NCBI GenBank assembly: GCA_046349355.1
Contig: JAXMCM010000028.1
Location: 62,001 to 126,000 of the forward strand
Source of the DNA: CALKJU01 sp046349355
Lineage (GTDB): Bacteria; Pseudomonadota; Alphaproteobacteria; Geminicoccales; Geminicoccaceae
Direction of reading: 5' to 3'
DNA length: 64,000 nt
Positions within the stretch are counted from its first letter, which is position 1. Each line of letters starts with the position of its first letter. The position numbers were made by a program, and so were the translations under genes. This document shows, piece after piece, positions 18,979 through 27,313 of the stretch. The notes below the pieces were generated by a model. It did no database searches. It saw only the letters and a list, made by a program, of their open reading frames with translations, and was not told where the DNA came from.

Positions 18979-19905
18979 TCAGGCGAGCCGGCGCAGGTAC
19001 TGCTGCACGAAGTCGCAGTCGACGAGCGCGATGTAGGCGTCGGTGAGGCGGCGCGTGACCGGTCCCCACGGCTTGCCGTCGCCGATGGCCTGACCGTTCA
19101 CGCTGACCACCGGGCAGATGCACAGCGACGTCGAGGTCAGGAAGACCTCGTCGGCGGTGTAGGCGTCATAGGGGTCGAGGTCGGCCTCCTCGCAGCCGAT
19201 GCCGAGCTTCGCGGCGAGCTCGATCACCGTGCGCCGGCTGACACCCGGCAGGACGAAGCGCTCGCGCGGCGTCAGCAACTTGCCGTCGCGGACGATGAAG
19301 ATGTTGCTGCCATGGCCCTCGGTGAGGTTGCCGTCGGCGTCGCACAGCACCGCCCAGGCCTGCGGATCGAGGTCGTGGATCTCCTGGTCGGCGACGATCA
19401 GATTCAGGTAGTTGTGGGTCTTGGCGCGCGGGCTCAACGACTGCGGCGGGGTCCGCCGGGTCGACGGCACGATGACGCGGATGCCGTCGCGGTAGAGCGA
19501 CGACCGCTCGGCCAGGGGCAGCGGCATGCACTCGACGATGACGGTGGCGCCATAGTGGTCCCAGGCGTCGCCGTCGACGCGGCGGACGCCTCGGGTGACG
19601 CGCTGGCCGACCCAGTAGTCGTCGTCCGGCCCGAGCAGGTGCAGGTTGCGCGCCAGCACCTCGTCGGAGATGCGGCACATATCGGCGGCACTCATGCCGG
19701 CGTCGAGGCGGAGGTACTTCAGCGACTTCCAGAACCGGTCGACATGCTCCTCGAGACGGAACATGCGGTGCGCGAAGGTGCGGGTCATGTCGAAGGCACC
19801 GTCGCCGTAGAGGAAGCTGCGGTCGCGGAACGGCACCACCGCCTGGCTCTCCGGCACGTAGCGGCCGTTGAAATAGACGATGCGCTCGTTGGAGAGGTCG
19901 GGCAT
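18979..19905 (-). CDS. Class IV PLP aminotransferase (D-amino acid/branched-chain type)
   Basis: This 308-residue protein of the IlvE/Dat fold has the PLP Lys in SPRAKTHNYLN, GDGAFDMTRTFAHRMFRLEEHVDRF near residues 34-58, and LTEGHGSNIFIVRDGKLLTP binding the cofactor phosphate. The ATG at 19905 was preferred to the upstream one because MPDLSNERIVYFNG matches family starts. It transfers amino groups from amino acids to keto acids; whether its substrates are D-amino acids or branched-chain ones cannot be told. It is divergent from the DUF3445 gene with a 51-base gap. Confidence 0.82.
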   Translation of the reverse strand: MPDLSNERIVYFNGRYVPESQAVVPFRDRSFLYGDGAFDMTRTFAHRMFRLEEHVDRFWKSLKYLRLDAGMSAADMCRISDEVLARNLHLLGPDDDYWVGQRVTRGVRRVDGDAWDHYGATVIVECMPLPLAERSSLYRDGIRVIVPSTRRTPPQSLSPRAKTHNYLNLIVADQEIHDLDPQAWAVLCDADGNLTEGHGSNIFIVRDGKLLTPRERFVLPGVSRRTVIELAAKLGIGCEEADLDPYDAYTADEVFLTSTSLCICPVVSVNGQAIGDGKPWGPVTRRLTDAYIALVDCDFVQQYLRRLA

Positions 19906-19956
19906 TGCGGGCTCGCGGGCTTGACGGGCCCCCAGCATAGGCCCGACAGACGCGGC

Positions 19957-20820
19957 ATGCATCTACCCCTCGTCTTCATGAACGGCCCGTGGCGCATGAG
20001 CATGGGCCTGCGCAACCTCGAGCCGGGCGACTGGCTGTGGATCGACGACGAGCATGCGGCGCACGTCGCCGAACACGCCCGGCTGATCGCCGAGCGGCGC
20101 GACGTCGTCATCGCCGCCCTGCCCGGTTCCGAGGATGCGTGCGCCGAGTTGCTCGAGATGGTCGTCGACGACCTGCTGGCGCATCACGGTCGCGACCACC
20201 GCGCGCTGCGCGCCGATCCCGATCCGCTGGGCACCATCAGCCGCCTCGTGCAGGAGGACTTCTGCCTGCTGCAGCGCAGCGACGAGGGCAGCTACGTGCT
20301 GCGCGCCGGGGTGCTCTGCTTTCCGCTGCACTGGCAGCTGCGCGACAAGCTCGGCCTGCCCTTGCGCGTCATCCACGGTCCGGTGCCGGGCTTCGCCGAC
20401 CGTCTCGGCGACCCGGCCGACCGCTTCTTCTCGACACTGACCGTCGAGCGGCCGGTGTGGCGGGCGAACTGGGCGCTGACCGACGAGCCGGAGCTGCACG
20501 TCCCGGCCCGCCGCGGCCACGGCCACAACGTCACCTCAGGCGACGCGGGCGAGCGCCTCTGGCTGCGCATCGAGCGCCAGACGCTGCGCCGGCTGCCACG
20601 CAGCCACGCGGTCGTGTTCGGCATCCGCACCCTTGTCCGCCGCCTGGACACGATGGTCGGCGAGCCGGGCGTCGCCGCCGCCATCGCCGACCGCATCCGC
20701 GAGATGCCGGAGGCCATGACCCGCTACAAGGGCTTCGCCCCGATGCACGGGCCGCTGCTCGCCTATCTCGACCGGGCCGCCGGCCGACCAGTGGCGGAGG
20801 GTGCCGCCGCCGGGGGGTAG
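19957..20820 (+). CDS. DUF3445 family protein (haem-dependent oxidative N-demethylase-like)
   Basis: This 287-residue protein matches the DUF3445 pattern: VQEDFCLLQRSDEGSYVLRAGVLCFPLHW near the middle, IHGPVPGFADRL, then RANWALTDEPELHVP and LWLRIERQTLRRLPRSHAVVFGIRTLVRRLD. In one characterised family member, a haem-dependent enzyme demethylates dimethylamine; that role is only an analogy here. No signal peptide is seen. Its 3' third is overlapped on the opposite strand by the open frame of the GNAT gene. Confidence 0.75.
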   Translation: MHLPLVFMNGPWRMSMGLRNLEPGDWLWIDDEHAAHVAEHARLIAERRDVVIAALPGSEDACAELLEMVVDDLLAHHGRDHRALRADPDPLGTISRLVQEDFCLLQRSDEGSYVLRAGVLCFPLHWQLRDKLGLPLRVIHGPVPGFADRLGDPADRFFSTLTVERPVWRANWALTDEPELHVPARRGHGHNVTSGDAGERLWLRIERQTLRRLPRSHAVVFGIRTLVRRLDTMVGEPGVAAAIADRIREMPEAMTRYKGFAPMHGPLLAYLDRAAGRPVAEGAAAGG

Positions 20821-21264
20821 CGTGGCGCCGTGGAGACCGCGCCACTGCAGGCGCCAGGGCTGCTCGTCCGGCATGACGACGTTGTCGGGCACCACGGTGA
20901 AGCCCAGCGCCTCGTAGTAGACCGGGTCGCCGACGAGGAGGACCAGCCGGAAGCCAGCCCTGGCGGCCAGCGACAGGCTCATGTTGACGAGCGTCCGGCC
21001 GATGCCCCGGCTGCGCCGCTCCGGATCGATGGCGAGCGGCCCGAGCAGCAGCGCCGGCTGATCGTCGAGCTTCAGCCGCCAGAAGCGGATGGTGCCGACC
21101 AGGAGGTCGCCCTCGCGCGCGACCAGGGCCAGATCCTGCTCGTGCGCGAGACCCTGCCGGTAGCGATAGGACACTTTCCGATGCCGGTCGGCACCGAAGG
21201 CCTGGTCGAGGAGAGCTTCGATGGCGGGTCCGTCGGTCGGACCCTCGGGCGTGATGACGAACAT
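20536..21264 (-). CDS. GNAT N-acetyltransferase with an odd antisense C-terminal extension
   Basis: The first 160 residues are a clear GNAT domain: ALVAREGDLLVGTIRFWRLKL, then the acetyl-CoA motif GPLAIDPERRSRGIGRTLV, then GFRLVLLVGDPVYYEALGF, as in the YhbS-type branch. The domain should end near position 20780. The frame then runs on for about 80 residues antisense to the DUF3445 gene, with low-complexity charged sequence, to a stop at 20536. The codon phases of the two genes are aligned, which lets such shadow frames stay open. A six-G run at 20812-20817 marks where a frameshift could have removed the true stop. Function of the tail is doubtful. Confidence 0.65.
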   Translation of the reverse strand: MFVITPEGPTDGPAIEALLDQAFGADRHRKVSYRYRQGLAHEQDLALVAREGDLLVGTIRFWRLKLDDQPALLLGPLAIDPERRSRGIGRTLVNMSLSLAARAGFRLVLLVGDPVYYEALGFTVVPDNVVMPDEQPWRLQWRGLHGATLPPGGGTLRHWSAGGPVEIGEQRPVHRGEALVAGHGLRHLADAVGDGGGDARLADHRVQAADKGADAEHDRVAAWQPAQRLALDAQPEALARVA

Positions 21265-21422
21265 GGCGGCGCCTGTCTGCGAGAGGGGGTTCCCGCCGGC
21301 GCCACGCGGGCGCGACGGATCAACGGCCGGTCGAGCCGGTCCCTCGTCGTCGGGCGCCGTGGAGCGCCGAAGTCGCCTTCATCGCGTGCATCAGCGGCCA
21401 ATGACGAACTGCGCCGCCCATG

Positions 21423-21968
21423 TCAATTGTCGTCTGCCGCCAACCGCGGATTCGAGATCGTGACGATCGGGCCGGCGGCCCCGCGCAGCTCGAGGGCCCG
21501 CTGCAGCACCCAGCCCACGGTCGGGAAGGCCAGGTCGGCCCACGGGATGTCGTCCCAGTCGATCAGCTCGACCTCGAGGCTCTCCGGACCGGGCGCGACG
21601 GCCGGGTCGAGCAGGGTGGCGCGGTAGAGCAGCTGCACCTGGCTGATCCGCGGGACGGAGAAGGTCGCGATCAGGCCGTCGATGCGGATGCGTGCCCTCG
21701 CCTCCTCCCAGGCCTCGCGGATGGCACCTTCCTCGGCGGTCTCGCCCATCTCCATGTAGCCGGCCGGGATCGTCCAGAAGCCGGCGCGGGGCTCGATCGC
21801 CCGGCGGCAGACCAGCAGGCGGTCGCCCCAGGTGCAGACCGCGCCGACCACGACCTTCGGATTGACGTAGTGGATCGTCCCGCAGTCGCGGCAGACGTGG
21901 CGGTCGCGGTCGTCGCCCTCGGGCCGGAGCAGGTCGAGCGTGCCGGCGCAGGTCGGGCAGAAGCGCAT
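21423..21968 (-). CDS. Nudix hydrolase with N-terminal zinc ribbon
   Basis: This 181-residue protein begins with a zinc ribbon of two CxxC pairs (CPTC near residue 4 and CRDC near residue 26). A Nudix box follows, PAGYMEMGETAEEGAIREAWEEARARI, at about 68-94, with the catalytic REAWEE core. Such proteins hydrolyse nucleoside diphosphates linked to X (NADH-, ADP-ribose- or mRNA-cap-like). Its start overlaps the stop of the DUF1192 gene (ATGA on the minus strand), so the two are translationally coupled. Confidence 0.85.
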   Translation of the reverse strand: MRFCPTCAGTLDLLRPEGDDRDRHVCRDCGTIHYVNPKVVVGAVCTWGDRLLVCRRAIEPRAGFWTIPAGYMEMGETAEEGAIREAWEEARARIRIDGLIATFSVPRISQVQLLYRATLLDPAVAPGPESLEVELIDWDDIPWADLAFPTVGWVLQRALELRGAAGPIVTISNPRLAADDN

Positions 21969-22171
21969 CAGCCGGCCGCCGGGTCCCGGCGCGGCTTGAA
22001 CAGGGCCTCGGCGGCGCTGCGCACGTCCTTGCGCTTGGCGACCTCGGCCTCGACCCTCGAGACCTCGGCGCGCAGCTGGACGATGTAGGCCTCGAGCTCG
22101 ACGACGCTCATCGGGCGCAGGTCCCGGGCCAGCTCCGGCTTCGGCCGCGGCCTCGCCTCCTCCTCGTCCAT
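21968..22171 (-). CDS. DUF1192 family small coiled-coil protein
   Basis: This 67-residue protein contains the DUF1192 core MSVVELEAYIVQLRAEVSRVEAEVAKRKDV, a heptad-like amphipathic helix likely to form a coiled coil, flanked by charged ends. The family is small and found mostly in Alphaproteobacteria; its function is unknown. It is translationally coupled to the downstream Nudix gene and divergent from gpt. Confidence 0.85.
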   Translation of the reverse strand: MDEEEARPRPKPELARDLRPMSVVELEAYIVQLRAEVSRVEAEVAKRKDVRSAAEALFKPRRDPAAG

Positions 22172-22304
22172 GACGGCAGGCTCCCCGACAATTGCCCGTC
22201 CTTCATGCGCCGCTCACCGGCCGGCGGCAAGCCGGGCGCCGCCTTGACAAGGCGCGAGGCGCGCCGCCACAACCCGGCTCCGCCGGTCGCGCGGGAGGCC
22301 TGAG

Positions 22305-22787
22305 TTGAGCGAGCCCTACATCAAGTATTTCCCGGTATCCTGGGAAGAGCTGCACCGCGACGCCAAGGCGCTCGCCTGGCGCCTCGCCGCCGGCGGCCCG
22401 TGGAAGGGCATCATCGCGATCACCCGCGGCGGCCTCGTTCCGGCGCACATCATCGCCCGCGAGCTCGACGTGCGGATCATCGATACGGTCTGCATCTCGT
22501 CCTACGACGACCAGTCGCACCGCGACGCCCAGATCCTCAAGCGGGCCGACGGCGACGGCGCGGGCTGGCTGGTGGTGGACGACCTCGTCGACACCGGCAC
22601 CACCGGCCGGCTGGTCCGCGAGATGCTGCCCAAGGCGCACTTCGCCACCGTCTACGCCAAGCCGGCGGGGCGCTCGGTGGTCGACACCTTCATCACCGAG
22701 GTCAGCCAGGACACCTGGATCCTGTTCCCCTGGGACACGGCTCCGCAGTACGCCAAGCCGATCGCCGCCCAGGCCAAGTCGGCCTGA
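22305..22787 (+). CDS. gpt: Xanthine phosphoribosyltransferase
   Basis: This 160-residue type I phosphoribosyltransferase has the PRPP motif WLVVDDLVDTGTTGRLV near residues 87-103, the flexible loop segment ISSYDDQSH, and the Gpt-like ITRGGLVPAHIIAREL. It salvages xanthine and guanine to nucleotides, often at the membrane. The start is TTG at 22305, 8 bases after a GGGAGG site; no suitable ATG exists upstream. The gene is divergent from DUF1192 and ends 20 bases from a convergent GST gene. Confidence 0.9.
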   Translation: MSEPYIKYFPVSWEELHRDAKALAWRLAAGGPWKGIIAITRGGLVPAHIIARELDVRIIDTVCISSYDDQSHRDAQILKRADGDGAGWLVVDDLVDTGTTGRLVREMLPKAHFATVYAKPAGRSVVDTFITEVSQDTWILFPWDTAPQYAKPIAAQAKSA

Positions 22788-22807
22788 GCCGGCGCGGCCG
22801 GTTTCGA

Positions 22808-23443
22808 TCAGGTAAGCGGCAGCACCACGTTGGCGCGGTAGGGACCGCGTTCCAGCAGCGCCCGGCCCCAGCGTTCGAGATGGGGGAGCACCGGCCGCTC
22901 GATCGGCAGGTTGCTGTAGCGCCACCAGGCGCAGCCCAGCGGAATGTCGCCGATGGTCAGGCGGTCCCCGGCGATGCAGTCGCGGCCGGCCAGCGCGGCG
23001 TCGGCGATCGCCCAGACCGGACCGAGCCGCGCTGCAGCCTCCCGCACCGCCGCCATGTCGCGCTTGTCCGCCGGCGTCCGGCACAGCTGGATGAAGCAGG
23101 TGCCGAGGTCGGGACCGGGGTTCAGCACCATCCAGTCCATCCACATGTCGGCACGGGCGCGGACCCGCGGGTCCTCGGGCCACAGGCCGCCGGCATCGTA
23201 GCGGGCGGCGAGGTAGCGCACGCAGGCATTGGATTCCCAGACGACCGTGCCGTCGTCCTCGACCGTCGGGATGCGGCGGTTCGGGTTGAGCCGGCCGTAC
23301 TCGGCCGTGTCGAGGCGGCCGAACGGACCGCCGACGTCGAGCCGCTCGTGCGGCAGGCCGAGCTCGCCTACGACCCACATCACCTTCTGGACGTTCAGCG
23401 AATTGGGACGTCCCCAGACCCGCAGCATGTCGGCCTCCGCCAT
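22808..23443 (-). CDS. Glutathione S-transferase family protein
   Basis: This 211-residue protein has the thioredoxin-like N-domain: VWGRPNSLNVQKVMWVVGELGLPHE with Ser at the usual catalytic position, and NPNRRIPTVEDDGTVVWESNACVRYLA carrying the cis-Pro and the ES glutathione-binding pair. An all-helical C-domain ends with DRLTIGDIPLGCAWW. It conjugates or reduces glutathione-linked substrates. ATG 23443 was chosen; a GTG two codons upstream is possible. The next upstream gene on this strand belongs to the type I secretion operon, ending 41 bases away. Confidence 0.87.
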   Translation of the reverse strand: MAEADMLRVWGRPNSLNVQKVMWVVGELGLPHERLDVGGPFGRLDTAEYGRLNPNRRIPTVEDDGTVVWESNACVRYLAARYDAGGLWPEDPRVRARADMWMDWMVLNPGPDLGTCFIQLCRTPADKRDMAAVREAAARLGPVWAIADAALAGRDCIAGDRLTIGDIPLGCAWWRYSNLPIERPVLPHLERWGRALLERGPYRANVVLPLT

Positions 23444-23484
23444 CCTCACCAGGGCTGCGAGCCTACTGCCGGAGGCTTGCGCCG

Positions 23485-24819
23485 TCAGCGCTCGGTGAAC
23501 GCCCGCTCGCGGGCGCGCAGGAGCGGCTTCAGCAGGTATTGCAGGACCGTGCGGTGGCCGGTCAGCACGCTGATCTGCGCGGTCATGCCGGGAATGATCT
23601 CGAGCGGCGCCTCGTCGCTGCCGAGGTGGCTGCGTTCGGTGCGGACGCGCACGCGGTAGAAGCTCTCGCCCTTGTCGTCGGCGATGCTGTCGGCACTGAT
23701 GTCCTCGACCGTCCCCTTGAGCCCGCCATAGATGGCGTAGTCGTAGGCGGTGATCTTGACCGTCGCCGGCAGGCCGGGGCGGAGGAAGGCGATGTCCGCC
23801 GGCCGCACCTGCGCCTCGACCAGCAGCGTGTCCTCGAGCGGGACGATCTCCATGAGGTCCGCCCCGGGCTGGACCACGCCGCCGATGGTGCTGACCTTGA
23901 TCTGCTTGATGGTGCCGCGCACCGGCGAGCGCACCTCGGTCCGGCGGACCCGGTCCTCGCCGGCGACGATGACCTCGCGCAGGCCGGCCAGCTCGCCCTC
24001 GACGGCGTTGAGGTCCCGCTGCGCATCGCTGCGGAAGGTGGTGATGGCGGCGGCGATCCGCTGGTTGGCCTCGCGCACGGCAGTCTCGCCGCGCGGCACG
24101 GCGAGCCTCGTCTGCTCCAGCTCGCCCTTCAGGTCGCTGACCTCGCGCTGCAGCTTGAGCAGGTCGGAGCGGGCGACGACCCGCTTCTGCGCCAGCGGCT
24201 CGGTCAGCGCCAGCTCCTCCCCGGCGAGGGCAAAGGAGCGCTCGAGCTGGGTCAGGCGGGTCCGCAGCTCGGCCAGCTCCTGCTCGCGCTGCTCGACCTG
24301 GCGCTGCAGCAGGTCGACGTCACCCTGCAGCCGCGCCTGGCGCGAGGCGAACAGGTCCTGCTCGTTGGCGGCGAGCTCCGGGGCGTCGGCGAGCACCTCG
24401 GGCGGGAAGGTGACGGCGGTCTCGCCGATCTCGGCGCGAAGGCGCGCGGCCGACGCTTCCAGCGCCAGGAAGCGCGCCCGCTTCTCGCGGAAGTCGCTGG
24501 CGGCGCGGACATTGTCGATGCGCATCACCACCTGGCCGGCATCGACCACCTCGCCCTCGCGGGCGTTGATCGCGGCGACGATGCCACCCTCGAGGTTCTG
24601 CACTACCTGGACCTGCCGCGACGGGATCACCCGGCCGTCGCCGCGGGTCACCTCGTCGAGCGTCGCCCGGCTGGCCCAGACGCCGAAGGCGACGACGAAC
24701 GCCACCACGACCAGCAGCAGGAGGTGGCTGAGCCCGCGCGGGCGCAGGTGCTCGGCGCCGGCCGAAGCCCGCATGAAGGCGGCAAGCTCGCGGTCGCGGC
24801 GGCGCGCCAGGGCGGCCAT
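23485..24819 (-). CDS. Type I secretion HlyD-family membrane fusion protein
   Basis: This 444-residue protein has a single N-terminal membrane helix (about 30-50, LLLLVVVAFVVAFGVWAS). A biotinyl/lipoyl half-motif NLEGGIVAAINAREGEVVDAGQ follows, then a long coiled coil (about 105-285). VRSPVRGTIKQIKVSTIGGVVQPGADLMEIVP and the C-terminal beta domain ending in TGHRTVLQYLLKPL are typical of the HlyD/LapC type I adaptor. It links the ABC exporter to the outer-membrane channel. Its start overlaps the exporter's stop (ATGA). Confidence 0.92.
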   Translation of the reverse strand: MAALARRRDRELAAFMRASAGAEHLRPRGLSHLLLLVVVAFVVAFGVWASRATLDEVTRGDGRVIPSRQVQVVQNLEGGIVAAINAREGEVVDAGQVVMRIDNVRAASDFREKRARFLALEASAARLRAEIGETAVTFPPEVLADAPELAANEQDLFASRQARLQGDVDLLQRQVEQREQELAELRTRLTQLERSFALAGEELALTEPLAQKRVVARSDLLKLQREVSDLKGELEQTRLAVPRGETAVREANQRIAAAITTFRSDAQRDLNAVEGELAGLREVIVAGEDRVRRTEVRSPVRGTIKQIKVSTIGGVVQPGADLMEIVPLEDTLLVEAQVRPADIAFLRPGLPATVKITAYDYAIYGGLKGTVEDISADSIADDKGESFYRVRVRTERSHLGSDEAPLEIIPGMTAQISVLTGHRTVLQYLLKPLLRARERAFTER

Positions 24820-27029
24820 CAGGCGTCCCCCCTCACCTGGCCGGCGGCCAGCGCCTTCAGCACCTGCTCCTTCGGTCCGTCGGCGACGACCCGGCCGCCA
24901 TCGAGGACGATGAGCCGGTCGACGAGGCTCAGCAGCGAGGCCCGGTGCGTCACCAGCAGCAGTGTCCGGCCCGCCAGCTCGTCGGCCAGCCGGCCCTTCA
25001 GCGCCGCCTCGCCGCCATTGTCCATGGCACTCGACGGCTCGTCGAGGACGAGGATCGGTGGCTGGCCCAGCAGCGCCCGGGCCAGCGCCACCGCCTGCCG
25101 CTGCCCGCCGGACAGGACCTGGCCGCGCTCGCCGACCTGCAGGTCGTAGCCCTGCGGGTGGCGGGCGGCGAAGTCGTCCACCCCGGCCAGCCGGGCCGCC
25201 TCCAGCACCGCGGCATCGTCGGCCTGCGGCCGGCCGGCGGCGATGTTGTCGCGCAGGGAGCCGGTGAACAGCATCACGTCCTGCGGCACGCAGCCGATGT
25301 TGCGGCGCAGGTCGGCCGGGTCGATCTGGCGGAGGTCGCAGCCGTCGACGAGGATGCTGCCGCCGTCCGGCTGGTAGAGGCCCAGCAGCAGCTTCTGCAC
25401 GGTCGACTTGCCGGAGCCGATCCGGCCGATCAGCGCCACCTTCTCGCCGGCGCCGAGGCGGAACGAGACACCGGCCAGCGCCGGCACGGCCTGCTCGGGA
25501 TAGCTGAAGGTGACGTTGCGGAACTCGATGTCGCCGCGCAGGACCGGCCGGTGCAGGAAGCGGCTCTCGGCCGGCCGTTCCACCGGCAGCCGCATCAGCT
25601 GGTCGAGCGTGCGATAGGCGGTGCGCGACTGGCTCAGGCGGGCCAGCATCTGCGCCACCTGGCCGAGCGGCGCCATGGCCCGGCCGGCGAGGATCGAGCA
25701 GGCGACGAGCCCGCCCACGGTCAGCCGTCCGGCGGCGATCTCGTAGACGCCGACGACGACCACGCCGACGGTGACGAGGTTGGCGGCGACCACGGCGAGA
25801 TTGACGGTGATCGAGGACAGCAGCCGCGAGCGGTTGGCGGTGGCGGCCGCGGCGCCGACGCTGCGCTCCCACAGGGCCTGCATCCGGCCCTCGGCGCCGA
25901 CGCTGCGGACGGTCTCGAGGCCGGCGATGCTCTCGACCAGGATGGCATGCTTGCGTGCACCCTCCTGCAGGCTGTGCCGGACCATGCGGTTGAGCGGTAC
26001 CTGGATGGCGAGGCCGAGCAGGATCACCACCGGCACGGCGACCGCCGGGACGATGGCAACCGGCCCCGCGATCAGCCAGACGATGCCGATGAACAGGGCG
26101 ACGAACGGCAGGTCGATCAGCGTGGTGATCGTCGCCGAGGTGAAGAAGTCACGCAGGGTCTCGAACTCGCGCAGGTGGCTGGCGAAGGCGCCGGCGGAGG
26201 CCGGGCGGACCGCCATCCGCATGCCCAGCACCTGCTCGAAGATCCGCGAGGCGAGGCGGATGTCGGCGATCCGCCCCGCCGTGTCGACGAAGTAGCCGCG
26301 CAGGACGCGCAGCACGAAGTCGAAGCCGAAGACGGTGAGGGCGCCGATCGCCAGCACCCAGAGCGTCTCGACCGCATTGTTCGGCACGACGCGGTCGTAG
26401 ACGTTCATCACGAACAACGGGCTCGCCAGCGCGAACAGGTTGATGAGCACGGCCGCCAGCGCGACCTCGCCATAGATCGGCCACTGCCGCAGCAGCGTCG
26501 ACCAGAACCAGTGGCCGCGCCGGGTGCCGCCAGCGGTGGAGTCCTCGGTCCTGGCCGCCGCCTCCGGATGCGCGAACAGCGCCCAGCCCGCATAGCGCCG
26601 CTCGAGTTCGGCGAGGCTGGTCCGGACGATGCCCCGCCCCGTTTCCGGCAGGGCGATGGTGGCGGTGCCGTCAGCGTCCAGGGCGGTCAGCACGCAGGCC
26701 CCGTCGTCCTGTTCGAGCAGGATGGCCGGCAGCGCCAGCCGATCGATCCGCCGCAGCGGCCGGCGCAGCAGCCGGGCGTGCAGGCCGGCGCGCGCGGCGG
26801 CACGGACCGCAAGGTCGGGCGTCAGCCGCCCGTCCTCCGGCACGGGCAGTCCCGCCGTCAGGGCCTGCGGCGACAGCGGCCGCCCGTGCAGCTCGGTCAG
26901 CGTGACGAGGCAAAGCAGCAGGGGATCGTCGATCGCACGACCCGTCGCCAGAAACCGGGCGGACAGCGTCGAAGCGGGGCCTTCGGGGTCCGGACGGCGC
27001 GCCGCCGTGAGCGCGCTCGGTTCCGCCAT
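24819..27029 (-). CDS. Type I secretion ABC transporter with degenerate C39-like domain (LapB/HlyB type)
   Basis: This 736-residue exporter has three parts. Residues about 25-155 form a C39-like domain without the catalytic Cys of true bacteriocin peptidases. Six membrane helices lie at about 180-460 (PLFVMNVYDRVVPNNAVETLWVLAIG). The ATPase has Walker A LIGRIGSGKSTVQ, signature LSGGQRQAVALARALL and Walker B ILVLDEPSSAMDN. HlyB/LapB-type exporters use the inactive peptidase domain to hold RTX-like substrates. ATG 27029 was chosen because GGAGG lies 6 bases upstream; an earlier in-frame ATG at 27155 would add a poorly conserved 42-residue tail. Confidence 0.92.
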   Translation of the reverse strand: MAEPSALTAARRPDPEGPASTLSARFLATGRAIDDPLLLCLVTLTELHGRPLSPQALTAGLPVPEDGRLTPDLAVRAAARAGLHARLLRRPLRRIDRLALPAILLEQDDGACVLTALDADGTATIALPETGRGIVRTSLAELERRYAGWALFAHPEAAARTEDSTAGGTRRGHWFWSTLLRQWPIYGEVALAAVLINLFALASPLFVMNVYDRVVPNNAVETLWVLAIGALTVFGFDFVLRVLRGYFVDTAGRIADIRLASRIFEQVLGMRMAVRPASAGAFASHLREFETLRDFFTSATITTLIDLPFVALFIGIVWLIAGPVAIVPAVAVPVVILLGLAIQVPLNRMVRHSLQEGARKHAILVESIAGLETVRSVGAEGRMQALWERSVGAAAATANRSRLLSSITVNLAVVAANLVTVGVVVVGVYEIAAGRLTVGGLVACSILAGRAMAPLGQVAQMLARLSQSRTAYRTLDQLMRLPVERPAESRFLHRPVLRGDIEFRNVTFSYPEQAVPALAGVSFRLGAGEKVALIGRIGSGKSTVQKLLLGLYQPDGGSILVDGCDLRQIDPADLRRNIGCVPQDVMLFTGSLRDNIAAGRPQADDAAVLEAARLAGVDDFAARHPQGYDLQVGERGQVLSGGQRQAVALARALLGQPPILVLDEPSSAMDNGGEAALKGRLADELAGRTLLLVTHRASLLSLVDRLIVLDGGRVVADGPKEQVLKALAAGQVRGDA

Positions 27030-27151
27030 GCATGCCTCCGGGGTGGTCGACGTCTCCGCGGCCGCTGCCGGCCGCCGGGCGGTGTGGTCCGGCGGACACA
27101 ACCCCGCCGCGCAGCATGCCCGGCCGGGCGTTTTCATGCTGCCATTGTCGC

Positions 27152-27177
27152 CCAATGGATGAAATTGGCAAGGAGGT
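27152..27177 (+). promoter_or_regulatory. Inverted repeat and perfect Shine-Dalgarno without a start, between T1SS and tolC
   Basis: CCAAT (27152-27156) and ATTGG (27164-27168) form a small inverted repeat. AAGGAGGT (27170-27177), a full match to the 16S rRNA tail, follows immediately. No ATG, GTG or TTG lies at a usable distance; the first ATG is 33 bases on. The 284-base divergent gap (27030-27313) otherwise holds no obvious gene. It may be a leader element of the tolC transcript; this is inference. Confidence 0.3.
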
Positions 27178-27313
27178 CCAAGCGCGAAGGGTTCGAGGCC
27201 GGCGGCGGCGATGATCGGGACGGTCGATTGACGCGTGTCCCGCGGTACGCCTACAGCGGACGCAGGGCCATCGGTCGACGAGCAGCAGCACAGCAGGGGC
27301 TCGCGAGAACACG

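Noticed and set aside
27030..27155. Earlier start for the type I secretion ABC transporter
   Set aside because: The added 42 residues are unlike exporters, and a strong GGAGG precedes the ATG at 27029.
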